Assembly: GCA_038043445.1 (NCBI GenBank)
Contig: JBBTBY010000022.1
Span: 1-59,468, forward strand
Source of the DNA: Spirochaetota bacterium
GTDB lineage: Bacteria; Spirochaetota; Brachyspiria; Brachyspirales; JACRPF01
DNA length: 59,468 bases
Direction: 5' to 3'
Shown here: in pieces, positions 28,632 through 37,290 of the stretch
Numbering within the stretch: position 1 is the first letter of the stretch
Layout: every line of letters starts with the position of its first letter
The notes under the pieces: generated by a model
Told to the model about the DNA's origin: nothing
What the model saw: only the letters and a program-made list of their open reading frames with translations
Database searches by the model: none
Translations under genes and position numbers: made by a program

Positions 28632-29552
28632 GTGAAGCATGAGAAGCACCGTGATTGCCTTATCCCTGCGTCATTCGACGAATTGTACGGGAAATACCGG
28701 GTCCGGGTGAGCACCGGCGCCTACTGCTCATTCTCCGAGCGCACGACGAATTCACCCCATCTTCATTCCGCATATCACGAGATCTGCTATGTGATATCCG
28801 GGCAGGGTGATTACTATTACGGCAACGACCACTATCCGCTTCAGGCAGGCGATGTGTTCATCGCCGATCCGGGCATCGTACATGAGATCACTTCGCACAG
28901 GACGAAAGACCTCTACCTCGTGTTCTTCACGTTCACCGTGACGCCCATCGAAGTCGCAGTATCCGAGCGCTTCGAGGACATGCTCCTCGATTCGTTCTTT
29001 GCCGCGCATACGATCGTCATACACGGGCGCGACGACATCATGCGGCTCCTCCCCGCGGCCGGCGTATCCGTGCGCGGCGGGAGCGGCGGCCAGATACAGA
29101 ACACCGTCATACGCACCATAGTGCTCGCGCTCATCGATGCGCTCACTCCTTCGCGCGTGCGCCCCGGTAATACGCAGACGGACCACGCAGTGCAGCGTGC
29201 GGTCGATTTCATCAGCGGGAACGTCCGCCGACACATCTCCGTGAAAGAGGTCGCCCTCGCCGCGGGAACGTCCGAACGCAATCTCCGCTACCTTTTCAGG
29301 CGATCGCTCGGCAAACGTGTCATCGATATCATCAACGAGCGGAAGATCAATCACGCGGCGCATCTTCTGTGCATGCACTTCAAGGTATACGAGATAGCGT
29401 CGGCCATCGGCATCGATGACCCGGCGCAGTTCACACGGCTTTTCAAGAGAACGTTCGGCGTTTCGCCCAAGGAATACCAGCGGACGAACGCGCCGGAGAA
29501 TTCCGTACGGCGGACAACGTTCGTCGCATCCATGGGGAGGCGGTATGCGTAG
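28632..29552 (+). CDS. AraC family transcriptional regulator (cupin sensor)
   Basis: This 306-residue regulator starts with GTG and has no Shine-Dalgarno sequence. The cupin sensor is at about residues 40-110 (HSAYHEICYVISGQGDYYY; GDVFIADPGIVHEI). The double helix-turn-helix is at about 190-290 (ISVKEVALAAGTSERNLRYLF; VYEIASAIGIDDPAQFTRLF; FGVSPKEYQR). It probably senses a small ligand and controls the divergent URO-D gene, itself, or the GGDEF pair that follows. Its stop lies 8 nt inside the first GGDEF gene, so the three genes form one transcript. Confidence 0.92.
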   Translation: MKHEKHRDCLIPASFDELYGKYRVRVSTGAYCSFSERTTNSPHLHSAYHEICYVISGQGDYYYGNDHYPLQAGDVFIADPGIVHEITSHRTKDLYLVFFTFTVTPIEVAVSERFEDMLLDSFFAAHTIVIHGRDDIMRLLPAAGVSVRGGSGGQIQNTVIRTIVLALIDALTPSRVRPGNTQTDHAVQRAVDFISGNVRRHISVKEVALAAGTSERNLRYLFRRSLGKRVIDIINERKINHAAHLLCMHFKVYEIASAIGIDDPAQFTRLFKRTFGVSPKEYQRTNAPENSVRRTTFVASMGRRYA

Positions 29553-30582
29553 GCATGTCATAACGATCACCATCGTCGCGGTCGCCGGCATCGTGTTCGC
29601 GGCGCTTAACGGCGTGTTCCTCTACCTCTATTCGGAGAACGCGCACCGCTATCCGTCGCTCGTAACGTCGCTCTCGACCATCTCGGCCCGGGTGCAGCGT
29701 GCGGCGAAATTGGAGCTCGCGGGGCTGCACGATGAAACGCTCGAAAAGGACATCGATGAACGCCTCTCCGTCATCCTCGAGGACCTGCGCCGCATCCGTT
29801 CCGCCGCCACCGATGAGACGCATGAGCGTGCGCTCGAAGTGAAGAAGATGTGGATCGACATCAAGGGTGCTGCCGCCGAGTACCGCGAAAAGAGGACGGA
29901 CACGGCACGCGATGCGCTCATGCAGGCGAGCGAAGAATATCCATCGACGCTCTCGAACGTTCCGGTGTCGCGCGCGTTGTCGGGCCGCATCTCGGTGACC
30001 ATCATGCTCCTCGGCGCGCTTATCATCGTCAACTCGTTCCTCATGTACATCGTCATCTGGCGGCTGCGCCTGCGCATCATCGATCATGTCACCCATTTCC
30101 TCACGCATGATCAGCTCACGGGAATACTCAACCGCGTCTCCTTCGAGCAGCTCCTCGACCGCGAGATAAGCGGCCACGGCGACCGGTATCCGGCGCACCG
30201 CTCATCGCTCATCATGCTCGATCTTGACTGTTATCTGCCGATCGTAAAATCCGCCGGGCGGGATGCCGCCGAGCGGCTTCTCAAGGATTTCACCGCCGTC
30301 ATACGGGCGCATATACGCCGCACGGACATCTTTTCCCGATTCACCGATGACCGCTTCGTGCTCGTTTCTCTCGGAAGCGACGGCGAGCGGGCATGCGCGC
30401 TCGGCGAAAAACTCCGCGCCATGGTCCAGGAACATTCATTTTCCGTCGGGCGTGCGGTCACCATGAGCGTAGGCGTGAGCGAGCTTAAGGCGGATGACAC
30501 CTCCGCCTCCGCGCTGTCGCGTGTGCACAAGGCGCTCTCGGAAGCACAGCGGGACTCCGGCAATAAGACGGTGCTGAAATGA
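29545..30582 (+). CDS. Membrane protein with degenerate GGDEF domain that keeps the I-site
   Basis: The ATG at 29545 follows GGGGAGG and gives 345 residues. There is a TM helix at about 6-28, an extracytoplasmic helical segment (about 30-150), a second TM helix (about 152-173) and a GGDEF-fold domain (about 185-345, starting THDQLTGILNR). The active-site loop reads RFTDDRF instead of RxGGDEF, and the GTP-binding motif FKxINDxxGHxxGD is replaced by YLPIVKSAGRDAAE, so diguanylate cyclase activity is unlikely. The inhibitory site RxxD is intact (RRTD, 5 residues before the loop), so it may bind c-di-GMP as a receptor. It is a paralogue of the next gene and overlaps it by 4 nt. Confidence 0.88.
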   Translation: MRRHVITITIVAVAGIVFAALNGVFLYLYSENAHRYPSLVTSLSTISARVQRAAKLELAGLHDETLEKDIDERLSVILEDLRRIRSAATDETHERALEVKKMWIDIKGAAAEYREKRTDTARDALMQASEEYPSTLSNVPVSRALSGRISVTIMLLGALIIVNSFLMYIVIWRLRLRIIDHVTHFLTHDQLTGILNRVSFEQLLDREISGHGDRYPAHRSSLIMLDLDCYLPIVKSAGRDAAERLLKDFTAVIRAHIRRTDIFSRFTDDRFVLVSLGSDGERACALGEKLRAMVQEHSFSVGRAVTMSVGVSELKADDTSASALSRVHKALSEAQRDSGNKTVLK

Positions 30583-31625
30583 GTGTGAACATGAAGTCCC
30601 GTTCCGTACATATCGTCATCATCGCCGTTCTTGCGGTCGTGTTCGCTCTCCTGAACGGCATGATGCTCGTACGGTATCTCAACGACACGAAGCATTATCC
30701 CGAATTCATCACCGCGATCGGCAGGCTGCGCGCCGGCATGCAGCGAAGTGCCAAGCTTGAGATGAGCGGCACCCGTGATGATGCGCTCCTTACGGCGGTC
30801 GATACCCTGCTCGAAACGATAGCATCGGAAAAGCGATCGCTCGGGGCGTCGAACCCCGCGATCGATCGTCATACCACCGAGCTCAAAGAGGCATGGGAGC
30901 GGATGCGCACCGCTATCCATGCGTTCCGGGAAAGCCCCACGGCGGCGAACCGCGAGGCCCTTCTCAGGGAGAGCGAATCGTATACGGATGCGGCCCGCGG
31001 GCTGTCGTTCGAGGCGCAGGCAATGGCGGAGAACTCCAGGCGGACGCTCGTGTTCTCCATCCTGCTCATGGCGTTCAATGCCGCAGCGCTTTCGGGCGCC
31101 GTCATCTGGATAAAGATACGTGTGACCGACAGGCTTGAGCATTCCGCGACGCATGACCATCTGACGGGCATCTACAACCGCCGCATCTTCGAACAATTCC
31201 TTGAGAACGAGATACGCATCTGCGAACGCCAGAACCGCGAGGGCTACCGTTCGGCGCTCATTCTGTTCGACATAGACCGCTTCAAGAGCATTAACGACAC
31301 GGAGGGGCACCCCGCAGGCGACGCCGTCCTTAAGTCCATTGCGAACACGGTACGCACCCGCATCCGCAAGGGGGATGTCTTCGGTCGTTTCGGCGGCGAT
31401 GAATTCGTCATCATTTCATCGGGGAGCGACGATAAGCGCGCGCTCGGGCTCATGGAAAAGCTCAGGAAATTCATCCGAGAGATACCCGCACATGAAAAGG
31501 TCGATGTAAGCGCCGGTGTGACCGAGCTTATGCCCGGCGATACGCCCGAATCGGCCCTTGCCAGAGTGGATAAAGCGCTCTATGCGGCGAAAGAGGACGG
31601 ACGCGGACGCACGGTACGGATCTGA
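30579..31625 (+). CDS. Membrane diguanylate cyclase (GGDEF)
   Basis: This 348-residue protein has the same layout as its upstream paralogue: TM helices at about 8-30 and 155-177 with an extracytoplasmic helical sensor between them. The GGDEF domain at about 190-348 has every catalytic motif: HDHLTGIYNRR, DIDRFKSINDTEGHPAGD, RFGGDEFVII. An RKGD inhibitory site lies 5 residues upstream of GGDEF. It should make c-di-GMP from two GTP at the inner membrane, with product feedback. The start overlaps the previous stop (ATGA). It ends 22 nt from the convergent transketolase stop. Confidence 0.95.
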   Translation: MSVNMKSRSVHIVIIAVLAVVFALLNGMMLVRYLNDTKHYPEFITAIGRLRAGMQRSAKLEMSGTRDDALLTAVDTLLETIASEKRSLGASNPAIDRHTTELKEAWERMRTAIHAFRESPTAANREALLRESESYTDAARGLSFEAQAMAENSRRTLVFSILLMAFNAAALSGAVIWIKIRVTDRLEHSATHDHLTGIYNRRIFEQFLENEIRICERQNREGYRSALILFDIDRFKSINDTEGHPAGDAVLKSIANTVRTRIRKGDVFGRFGGDEFVIISSGSDDKRALGLMEKLRKFIREIPAHEKVDVSAGVTELMPGDTPESALARVDKALYAAKEDGRGRTVRI

Positions 31626-31646
31626 GCGGTCAGGATCTGAAAAGGC

Positions 31647-33743
31647 CTATCGTTTTATCTTTGCGTACACGCTCTCCGCGGTGAGTCCCATCTTATCGGC
31701 GACCTTCTTTGCAGGGCCGGAATGGCCGAACGTTTCTATGCCGATAAGCGTGACATTATTGCCGTAGAGCGCGCGGACACCGCGATGGGATGCCGCTTCG
31801 ATATACACCACCGGTATGGTGCCGTCGCCGAGAACGAATGAACGATAATTCGCATCGCTTTCGGCGAAAAGCTCGAGCGACGGAACGCTCACCACGCGGA
31901 CCTTCTTATTGTCGCGCGTTTCAAGGAGCGCACCCGCGCCCATGGCGAGCGAAAGTTCGGAGCCCGACGCCGCGAGTATCATATCCGGCTTGTCATTGGG
32001 CTTCGTCTCGTGGAATACATACGCACCCTTCTTGAAATCCTCGTAGAACTTCGCGTGGTCCTTGATGACCGGATACGCCGACGGCTCGATGTTCTGCCGT
32101 GTACAGAGAATGGTCACCGGGCCCTTCGCCTCTTCAAGAAAATAGAGATAGGAAAGCGCGGTCTCGGCATCGTTGCCCGGGCGGAAGACGGTAAGATCAG
32201 GAATGAGCCGAAGCGCATTGAGATGCTCTATCGGCTGATGCGTCGGGCCGTCCTCGCCGACATAGATGGAATCATGCGTGAAGATGAACAGATGCTTCAA
32301 TTTCATTATCGCCGCGAGGCGCACCGGCGGCTTCATATAATCGAAGAACGTGAAGAACGTCGACGTGAACGGTATGAGCGAGCCGTTCAGCGCCAGCCCG
32401 TTGCCGATGGAACCCATCGCGTGTTCGCGCACACCGAAGGCGATATTGCGTCCGGTAAAATCGTTCTTCGTAAGATAGGGAGAGCCCTTTACCGTCGCTT
32501 TCGTCGATTCGATGAGGTCGGCCGAGCCGCCGATGATCTGCGGTATCGCTTCCGCGCAGAGATTGAGCACACGGCCGCTTATATTGCGTGTCGCATCCGG
32601 CTTCTCTTCCCTGTAGGAAAGAAGCTTTTCTCTGAGGTCCGCCGGTATCGAAAAGTCCATGTACTTTGAGAGCGCATCGAAATCCTTGGGGAACTTCGTC
32701 TTGTACGAGGCGAGCATCACTTCCCATGCATCGTAGGACTTTTTATTCTCCTGCGCACGCTCCTTCAGGAACGCGTATTCATCCGCGCCTTCGACGGGAA
32801 GCTTTTTCTCATTGACGGCCTTCTCACATACTTCCTTGAGCTTCGCGGCATCGTCGACGATATTCTTGCCGAACGTCTTCTCGAAGAGCCTCCGCACCGT
32901 CGATGTCTGTATGAAGTGTACGATCTCGTCCACACCGGCAGGCGCGCCGTGCACCTTGTTCGAACCGCGGAGCTTCGCGAGCCCCTCGCCGATGACCGTG
33001 GTGACGATGCAGAGCTTCGGCTTGCCCTTGACGTTGCGGATCTTCTCGATGGTCGTGTAGAGGCAGTTGAGATCGTCCGCGGCACAGCGTTCGACGTGCC
33101 AGCCGAGCGCTTCATAGCGGCGGCCCACGTCCTCGGTGAACGTGATATCGGTCTTGCCGTCGATGGTTATGCTGTTGGAATCATAAATGGCGATAAGGTT
33201 ATCGAGCCCGAGATGCCCCGCAACGGAAGCCGCTTCGTAACTGACGCCTTCCATATTGCAGCCGTCACCCATGAGGGTTATCACATTGTAGGTGAAGAGC
33301 GGGAAGAGCTCGCGATTGAATTTCGCCGCGAGCATTTTCCCTTCAATGGCGATGCCGACCGCGTTCGCGAAACCCTGCCCGAGCGGGCCGGTCGTCGTCT
33401 CTATACCGAGATTGATATCGTATTCAGGGTGGCCGGGCGTGAGACTTTCGAGCTGCCGGAAATTGGCGAGATCGTTCAACGCGATCTTATATCCCGCCGT
33501 ATGGAGAAGCGAGTACAGGAGCATGGACCCGTGACCGGCCGAGAGTATGAAGCGGTCGCGGTTTATCCACTTGGGGCTTCCCGTATGATAGCGGAGCACA
33601 TAGCGATAGAGTATCGCGCCGAGATCCGCGCAGCCGAGCGGGAGTCCCGGGTGGCCCGATTTGGCGTTCTCAACGCCGAAAAGCGCGAGATAGCGGATAT
33701 AATCGCCGGCTTGTTTTGTACGCGTGGTGTCTATCGATGCCAT
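31647..33743 (-). CDS. tkt: Transketolase
   Basis: At 698 residues this is a full-length bacterial transketolase (EC 2.2.1.1), which moves two-carbon units between sugar phosphates in the pentose phosphate pathway using thiamine diphosphate. The substrate His and TPP sites are visible: AKSGHPGLPLG near residue 30, GHGSMLLYSLLH, TTTGPLGQG, and the cofactor motif GDGCNMEG...YDSNSITIDG near 155-190. The pyrimidine-binding half includes FGVREHAMGSIGNG and EDGPTHQPIEHL. AAGGAG lies 7 nt before the ATG, downstream of a single promoter. It looks monocistronic. Confidence 0.97.
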   Translation of the reverse strand: MASIDTTRTKQAGDYIRYLALFGVENAKSGHPGLPLGCADLGAILYRYVLRYHTGSPKWINRDRFILSAGHGSMLLYSLLHTAGYKIALNDLANFRQLESLTPGHPEYDINLGIETTTGPLGQGFANAVGIAIEGKMLAAKFNRELFPLFTYNVITLMGDGCNMEGVSYEAASVAGHLGLDNLIAIYDSNSITIDGKTDITFTEDVGRRYEALGWHVERCAADDLNCLYTTIEKIRNVKGKPKLCIVTTVIGEGLAKLRGSNKVHGAPAGVDEIVHFIQTSTVRRLFEKTFGKNIVDDAAKLKEVCEKAVNEKKLPVEGADEYAFLKERAQENKKSYDAWEVMLASYKTKFPKDFDALSKYMDFSIPADLREKLLSYREEKPDATRNISGRVLNLCAEAIPQIIGGSADLIESTKATVKGSPYLTKNDFTGRNIAFGVREHAMGSIGNGLALNGSLIPFTSTFFTFFDYMKPPVRLAAIMKLKHLFIFTHDSIYVGEDGPTHQPIEHLNALRLIPDLTVFRPGNDAETALSYLYFLEEAKGPVTILCTRQNIEPSAYPVIKDHAKFYEDFKKGAYVFHETKPNDKPDMILAASGSELSLAMGAGALLETRDNKKVRVVSVPSLELFAESDANYRSFVLGDGTIPVVYIEAASHRGVRALYGNNVTLIGIETFGHSGPAKKVADKMGLTAESVYAKIKR

Positions 33744-33770
33744 TGCTCAACTCCTTGCGAAAGTCCGGCA

Positions 33771-33798
33771 ATTGTATCGAAACGGGGGGTTTTGTCAA
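33771..33798 (-). promoter_or_regulatory. Promoter of transketolase
   Basis: TTGACA (33793-33798), a 16-nt spacer and TACAAT (33771-33776), giving a leader of about 21 nt that contains the AAGGAG ribosome site. Confidence 0.82.
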
Positions 33799-33933
33799 AC
33801 GAGCAGTCTCGAAAAGCGTATCGAAAAGCGCATGCGGTAAAACGCGTACACTTATGCGGGAATGGGGTGAGTGTGTTTTGCGACACGTAAATTTCTATTG
33901 CGGGAAATGTCAGCAGCGGAAAAACACTGGATG

Positions 33934-36900
33934 TCAGGAGATCGAAAATTCCTTCTCGAGCAGCCGCTGCAGCAATGCGATACGGGCTATCGCCGAGCGG
34001 AGCGTATCATGCTCGAATTCGTTCATGCCCTTTACCGCGATACGATTATCCGGCTCGCGGCGTTCTCGTATGCATCGCATCTGATGACGGATGCGCATGT
34101 CCATGAGCGCGTCGTATGCATCGATGATGGCCTCACCATCGGAGGGCGCACAGATGCCGTTGTCCTTCATCCACGCGATGCGTGTACGCGTGTCCATAGC
34201 GGATAGCCCCGCATCAAGCGCGAACACACGCGCCGTATCCACCGCTGCGAGCATGATCTTCTTGAGATCGATGACATCGATACCGTCAACGGTCTCCGAC
34301 AAGAGCGCACCGAGCCCACCGACAGGAAGCCGCCGCCCATGTGCGATGCGCGCGAGGTGATGCATGAGCGGTTTTTTTCCGGGCAGGACACGCAGTATAT
34401 GCGCACGCAGATCATCGGCAAGGGCGCTCTCAGCGCTCACGGCGCGGAGATCGAAGAAAATGCTGAGATCAAGGATATCCTCGGGGTCGCCGGTCGCCGC
34501 CCACGCGGAATAATATTCCTTCCAGCGGGAAAGCGGTGCGCACCATCGTTCGCTCTTGGCCATGATGCGCCCGTCGCAATAGGCATATCCCGTTCTGTTA
34601 AGGAGCACGCACACGCGCTGACCGAGCTCCTGGAAATAGCCGCCGCTTCCGCCGTCCTGATATATTATCGCATTATCCTGATCGCTCACGAGCGTCTGCT
34701 CCCCGCGCGCAACGCTGCCGAGCGTTATGAACGAGTACGCGCAGGGAGGAGCGCCGACATCGGCTTCTGCGAGCGCGCAGTACCGTTCGATTATCGTACA
34801 GGCAACAGCGGTACAGATGCGGACGAGCATGCGCGGTGCGATGCCGGCATCACACTGCTCTCCGGCGATGAGCGGTAAACGGTCATGGAGCGAACGTATC
34901 TCTTCAGCGCTCCTTGCTTCCCGTATCGCCTGTATCAATCCTCCGGGTGATGTGTTCCGCCGCGACGGATCTCGATAGGACAAGCCGGTGACGCCCTGTG
35001 CACTGCGGAGGGCGACCCAATCCGTACGCCCCCTGTCCGCTGCGATATCGGCCTCGAACGCAAGCGCTCCCTCCGGCACGACGGCCACCGGCGCGCGCAT
35101 GATCTCATACGCAGCCGCATCATCCCCGCCGCGAGCGGCCCATTCTCGTATAGTACGATCGGTGATGATGCCGAGCATTGCCTGTTCTTCGCCGGCCACG
35201 ATGACCACGCCGAAATCGGACGCATCCATCTGCCGGACAATATCCTTAACGCGGTCGGTATATCGGACGAAAAGCGCCTGCGCACTTGCTGCGACCGGCA
35301 TGCACGCAGATACCGTACGATCATCGCCCGCGGGACCGTCGTGGCCTGTCGGCGAGTGATCATACGCGGTACGCGCCGGGGCATCGCCGGCCGCCGTGCT
35401 CCTGAGGATGATGATGACGCCGTCGCGGTCCGCGAACGACACCGGTGTTGCGATGACAAGCGCGTCGAACGGTATGCCGCTTTTTGTGCGTACGGGGGAT
35501 TCGAACCGTGCCGGCATGCGTTTCCCCGCTGCCGCCCAGGCGGATGCCGCATCAGCCGTGAAGAGACCATCGGGATCGAGCGCGGCGAATTCCTCCTCGC
35601 TCCACCCGAGCATGGTACGCGCCTGCGCGTTCGAGAATATGATGCTCTTCCCCGAGCACATGAGTATGCCTTCGGTGGACGCTTCGACGAGGAGGCGATA
35701 TTTTTCCCGTGCTGCACGGAGGCTCTCCTCGGTAAGCATCCTTCGGCGGTCCAATCTGAACCCGACGCGCGCAAGATAGGCGAGTATCAGCGCGACGATA
35801 ATGGTAATGCCGAACGAGATGAATATCAGCCGCTGTTCTATCCGCGCGATCTCGGCCTTCACATCCTCGATGTACATGCCGGTGCCGATTATCCAGCCCC
35901 AGGGAGCGAACCCTTCGACATACGAGAGCTTGGGCACAACGTTCGCCGGGTCATCCTTCCATTGCCAGCGGTAGTCGACATACCCGCCGCCGTTGGAACG
36001 AACGACCGCGACAAAAACATTGAAAAGCTTTTTCCCGCCGGGATCGGTGAAGCCGGCAAGATCGGTGTCGTTAAGGTCGGTGCGGTAGGGATGGATGATC
36101 ATGCGCGGGTGCATATCCGTTATCCAGAAATAATCCTTCACTTCCGGTCCATAGCGCATCTGTCCTATGAGCTTCGCCGCTTCACGGCGGGCGTCATCGT
36201 CTGTCATGCGCCCGGCGCGTGCATCCTTTTCAAGGCGTGTCGCCACGCTCACCGCAGAACGCACAAGCTCGCGTATCATCTCCCGTTTTCGGTCCATGAT
36301 GATGTCCTCGTATTTCGGTATGATGAAACCGAATATGAGCGCGCTGAAGAGCGACAACGCCAAAGCGGCGGGGAGCGCTATCTGCATCAGGAACGTGCGA
36401 AGCTGCTTGAGCGTCCCTGTGTTCGCTGATGATGACACGTTACCGAGCGCCGCGCGCAGCCGCCCCGCCTCTCGGCGTATGAGCTCGGCGGACATCTCGC
36501 GATACTCGAAGGAGATCGCCGGGACAAGATCGTGATCGGCACAGAGCCCGATGAAGCGGCGCAGTGCTGCATCACCGATCGGGTCATGCGCATCATCGGC
36601 ACCGTCATTCGTGTGGATATGGATGTGACGGATATGATGCGACAGATTGAGAAGCCATTCCTCGATGACCTGTTTTGAATTAAGGTGATGATGGCCGAGG
36701 TCAAGACAGATGCCGATGCGCGGGGAATCGACCGCGCGTATGAGCGAGAGGAGCGGCCGATAATCGTCCTCAAGCACGTTCTCAAGCGCGGCGGTGATCC
36801 CTGCCGATTCGATGTCGGTGCGGATGCCGCGCCAGAACTCGGTAAGCCGTTCGATGTCGCCGGGCGTGGAAGCCGCAGGATCGATACCGCTGTGAAAGAT

Positions 36901-37230
36901 AATGGTCGAAGCGCCGAGCGTCTTCGCTGCCGCGGTCATACGGCGGTAACGGTCGAGAAGCGTCTGCTCGCTGATGCTGTCCGCTCTCGGCGGGACGCAG
37001 GCATGGAACGCAACAGGGCCGTGAAAGCGTAGAAGCCGTTCACGATACCGTTCCGTTATCGATGCGGCGGCGTCATCGTCCAGGTTAAAGTGCAGAAGGT
37101 CCTGTATCTCGACACCGACGCCATGCTCGTCGAAATAGTAGGGATCGAACTGATCGATGCTTTGTACGGCGACAAAGATACGCAGATCGGAGACGGTCCT
37201 GCGATACTGATGATTGCGCACGGCCTTCAT
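33934..37230 (-). CDS. Fusion protein: AP-endonuclease-2/sugar-isomerase TIM barrel - TM - Cache - TM - PAS - CBS - DUF294 nucleotidyltransferase
   Basis: One uninterrupted 1098-residue frame. Residues about 15-262 are a xylose-isomerase-like barrel with its metal ligands in place (IIFHSGID, ALENVLED, CLDLGHHHL, HIHIHTND, HDPIGD, ISFEYR). A TM helix (about 278-302), an sCache sensor (about 310-455: YFWITDMHPRMIIHP, WGWIIGTGMYI) and a second TM (about 467-487) follow. Then come a PAS domain (about 505-612), one good and one degenerate CBS motif (about 650-750), and a GlnD-like DUF294 domain with GSVARGEQTLVSDQDNAI near 836-853 and its helical C-terminal partner (to 1097). DUF294/CBS proteins often accompany ActP-type symporters, and here the symporter operon lies just upstream. 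A separate promoter 11 nt before the ATG supports the start. Confidence 0.85.
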   Translation of the reverse strand: MKAVRNHQYRRTVSDLRIFVAVQSIDQFDPYYFDEHGVGVEIQDLLHFNLDDDAAASITERYRERLLRFHGPVAFHACVPPRADSISEQTLLDRYRRMTAAAKTLGASTIIFHSGIDPAASTPGDIERLTEFWRGIRTDIESAGITAALENVLEDDYRPLLSLIRAVDSPRIGICLDLGHHHLNSKQVIEEWLLNLSHHIRHIHIHTNDGADDAHDPIGDAALRRFIGLCADHDLVPAISFEYREMSAELIRREAGRLRAALGNVSSSANTGTLKQLRTFLMQIALPAALALSLFSALIFGFIIPKYEDIIMDRKREMIRELVRSAVSVATRLEKDARAGRMTDDDARREAAKLIGQMRYGPEVKDYFWITDMHPRMIIHPYRTDLNDTDLAGFTDPGGKKLFNVFVAVVRSNGGGYVDYRWQWKDDPANVVPKLSYVEGFAPWGWIIGTGMYIEDVKAEIARIEQRLIFISFGITIIVALILAYLARVGFRLDRRRMLTEESLRAAREKYRLLVEASTEGILMCSGKSIIFSNAQARTMLGWSEEEFAALDPDGLFTADAASAWAAAGKRMPARFESPVRTKSGIPFDALVIATPVSFADRDGVIIILRSTAAGDAPARTAYDHSPTGHDGPAGDDRTVSACMPVAASAQALFVRYTDRVKDIVRQMDASDFGVVIVAGEEQAMLGIITDRTIREWAARGGDDAAAYEIMRAPVAVVPEGALAFEADIAADRGRTDWVALRSAQGVTGLSYRDPSRRNTSPGGLIQAIREARSAEEIRSLHDRLPLIAGEQCDAGIAPRMLVRICTAVACTIIERYCALAEADVGAPPCAYSFITLGSVARGEQTLVSDQDNAIIYQDGGSGGYFQELGQRVCVLLNRTGYAYCDGRIMAKSERWCAPLSRWKEYYSAWAATGDPEDILDLSIFFDLRAVSAESALADDLRAHILRVLPGKKPLMHHLARIAHGRRLPVGGLGALLSETVDGIDVIDLKKIMLAAVDTARVFALDAGLSAMDTRTRIAWMKDNGICAPSDGEAIIDAYDALMDMRIRHQMRCIRERREPDNRIAVKGMNEFEHDTLRSAIARIALLQRLLEKEFSIS

Positions 37231-37240
37231 GATACGAAAA

Positions 37241-37268
37241 AGTATACGCCTTCGGAACGAAATAGCAA
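37241..37268 (-). promoter_or_regulatory. Promoter of the TIM-Cache-DUF294 fusion gene, 4-nt leader
   Basis: TTGCTA (37263-37268), a 16-nt spacer and TATACT (37241-37246). The predicted start point (37234) is only 4 nt before the ATG at 37230, so the mRNA is almost leaderless and has no Shine-Dalgarno site. Confidence 0.65.
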
Positions 37269-37290
37269 TGTCGTCAGCAAGCGCGCGGGG

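Noticed and set aside
28751-29591. 279-codon minus-strand frame opposite the AraC gene
   Set aside because: The AraC motifs and promoter are on the plus strand.
32916-33890. 324-codon plus-strand frame opposite transketolase
   Set aside because: Transketolase is certain on the other strand; this frame is an antisense shadow.
35341-36429. 362-codon plus-strand frame opposite the fusion gene
   Set aside because: It contains no domain and the minus strand holds PAS, Cache and TM sequences there.
33934-37230. Assembly or frameshift fusion of two genes
   Set aside because: No stop, frameshift or second ribosome site is seen at the barrel-TM junction, and a promoter sits directly before the barrel start. 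It cannot be fully excluded without relatives.
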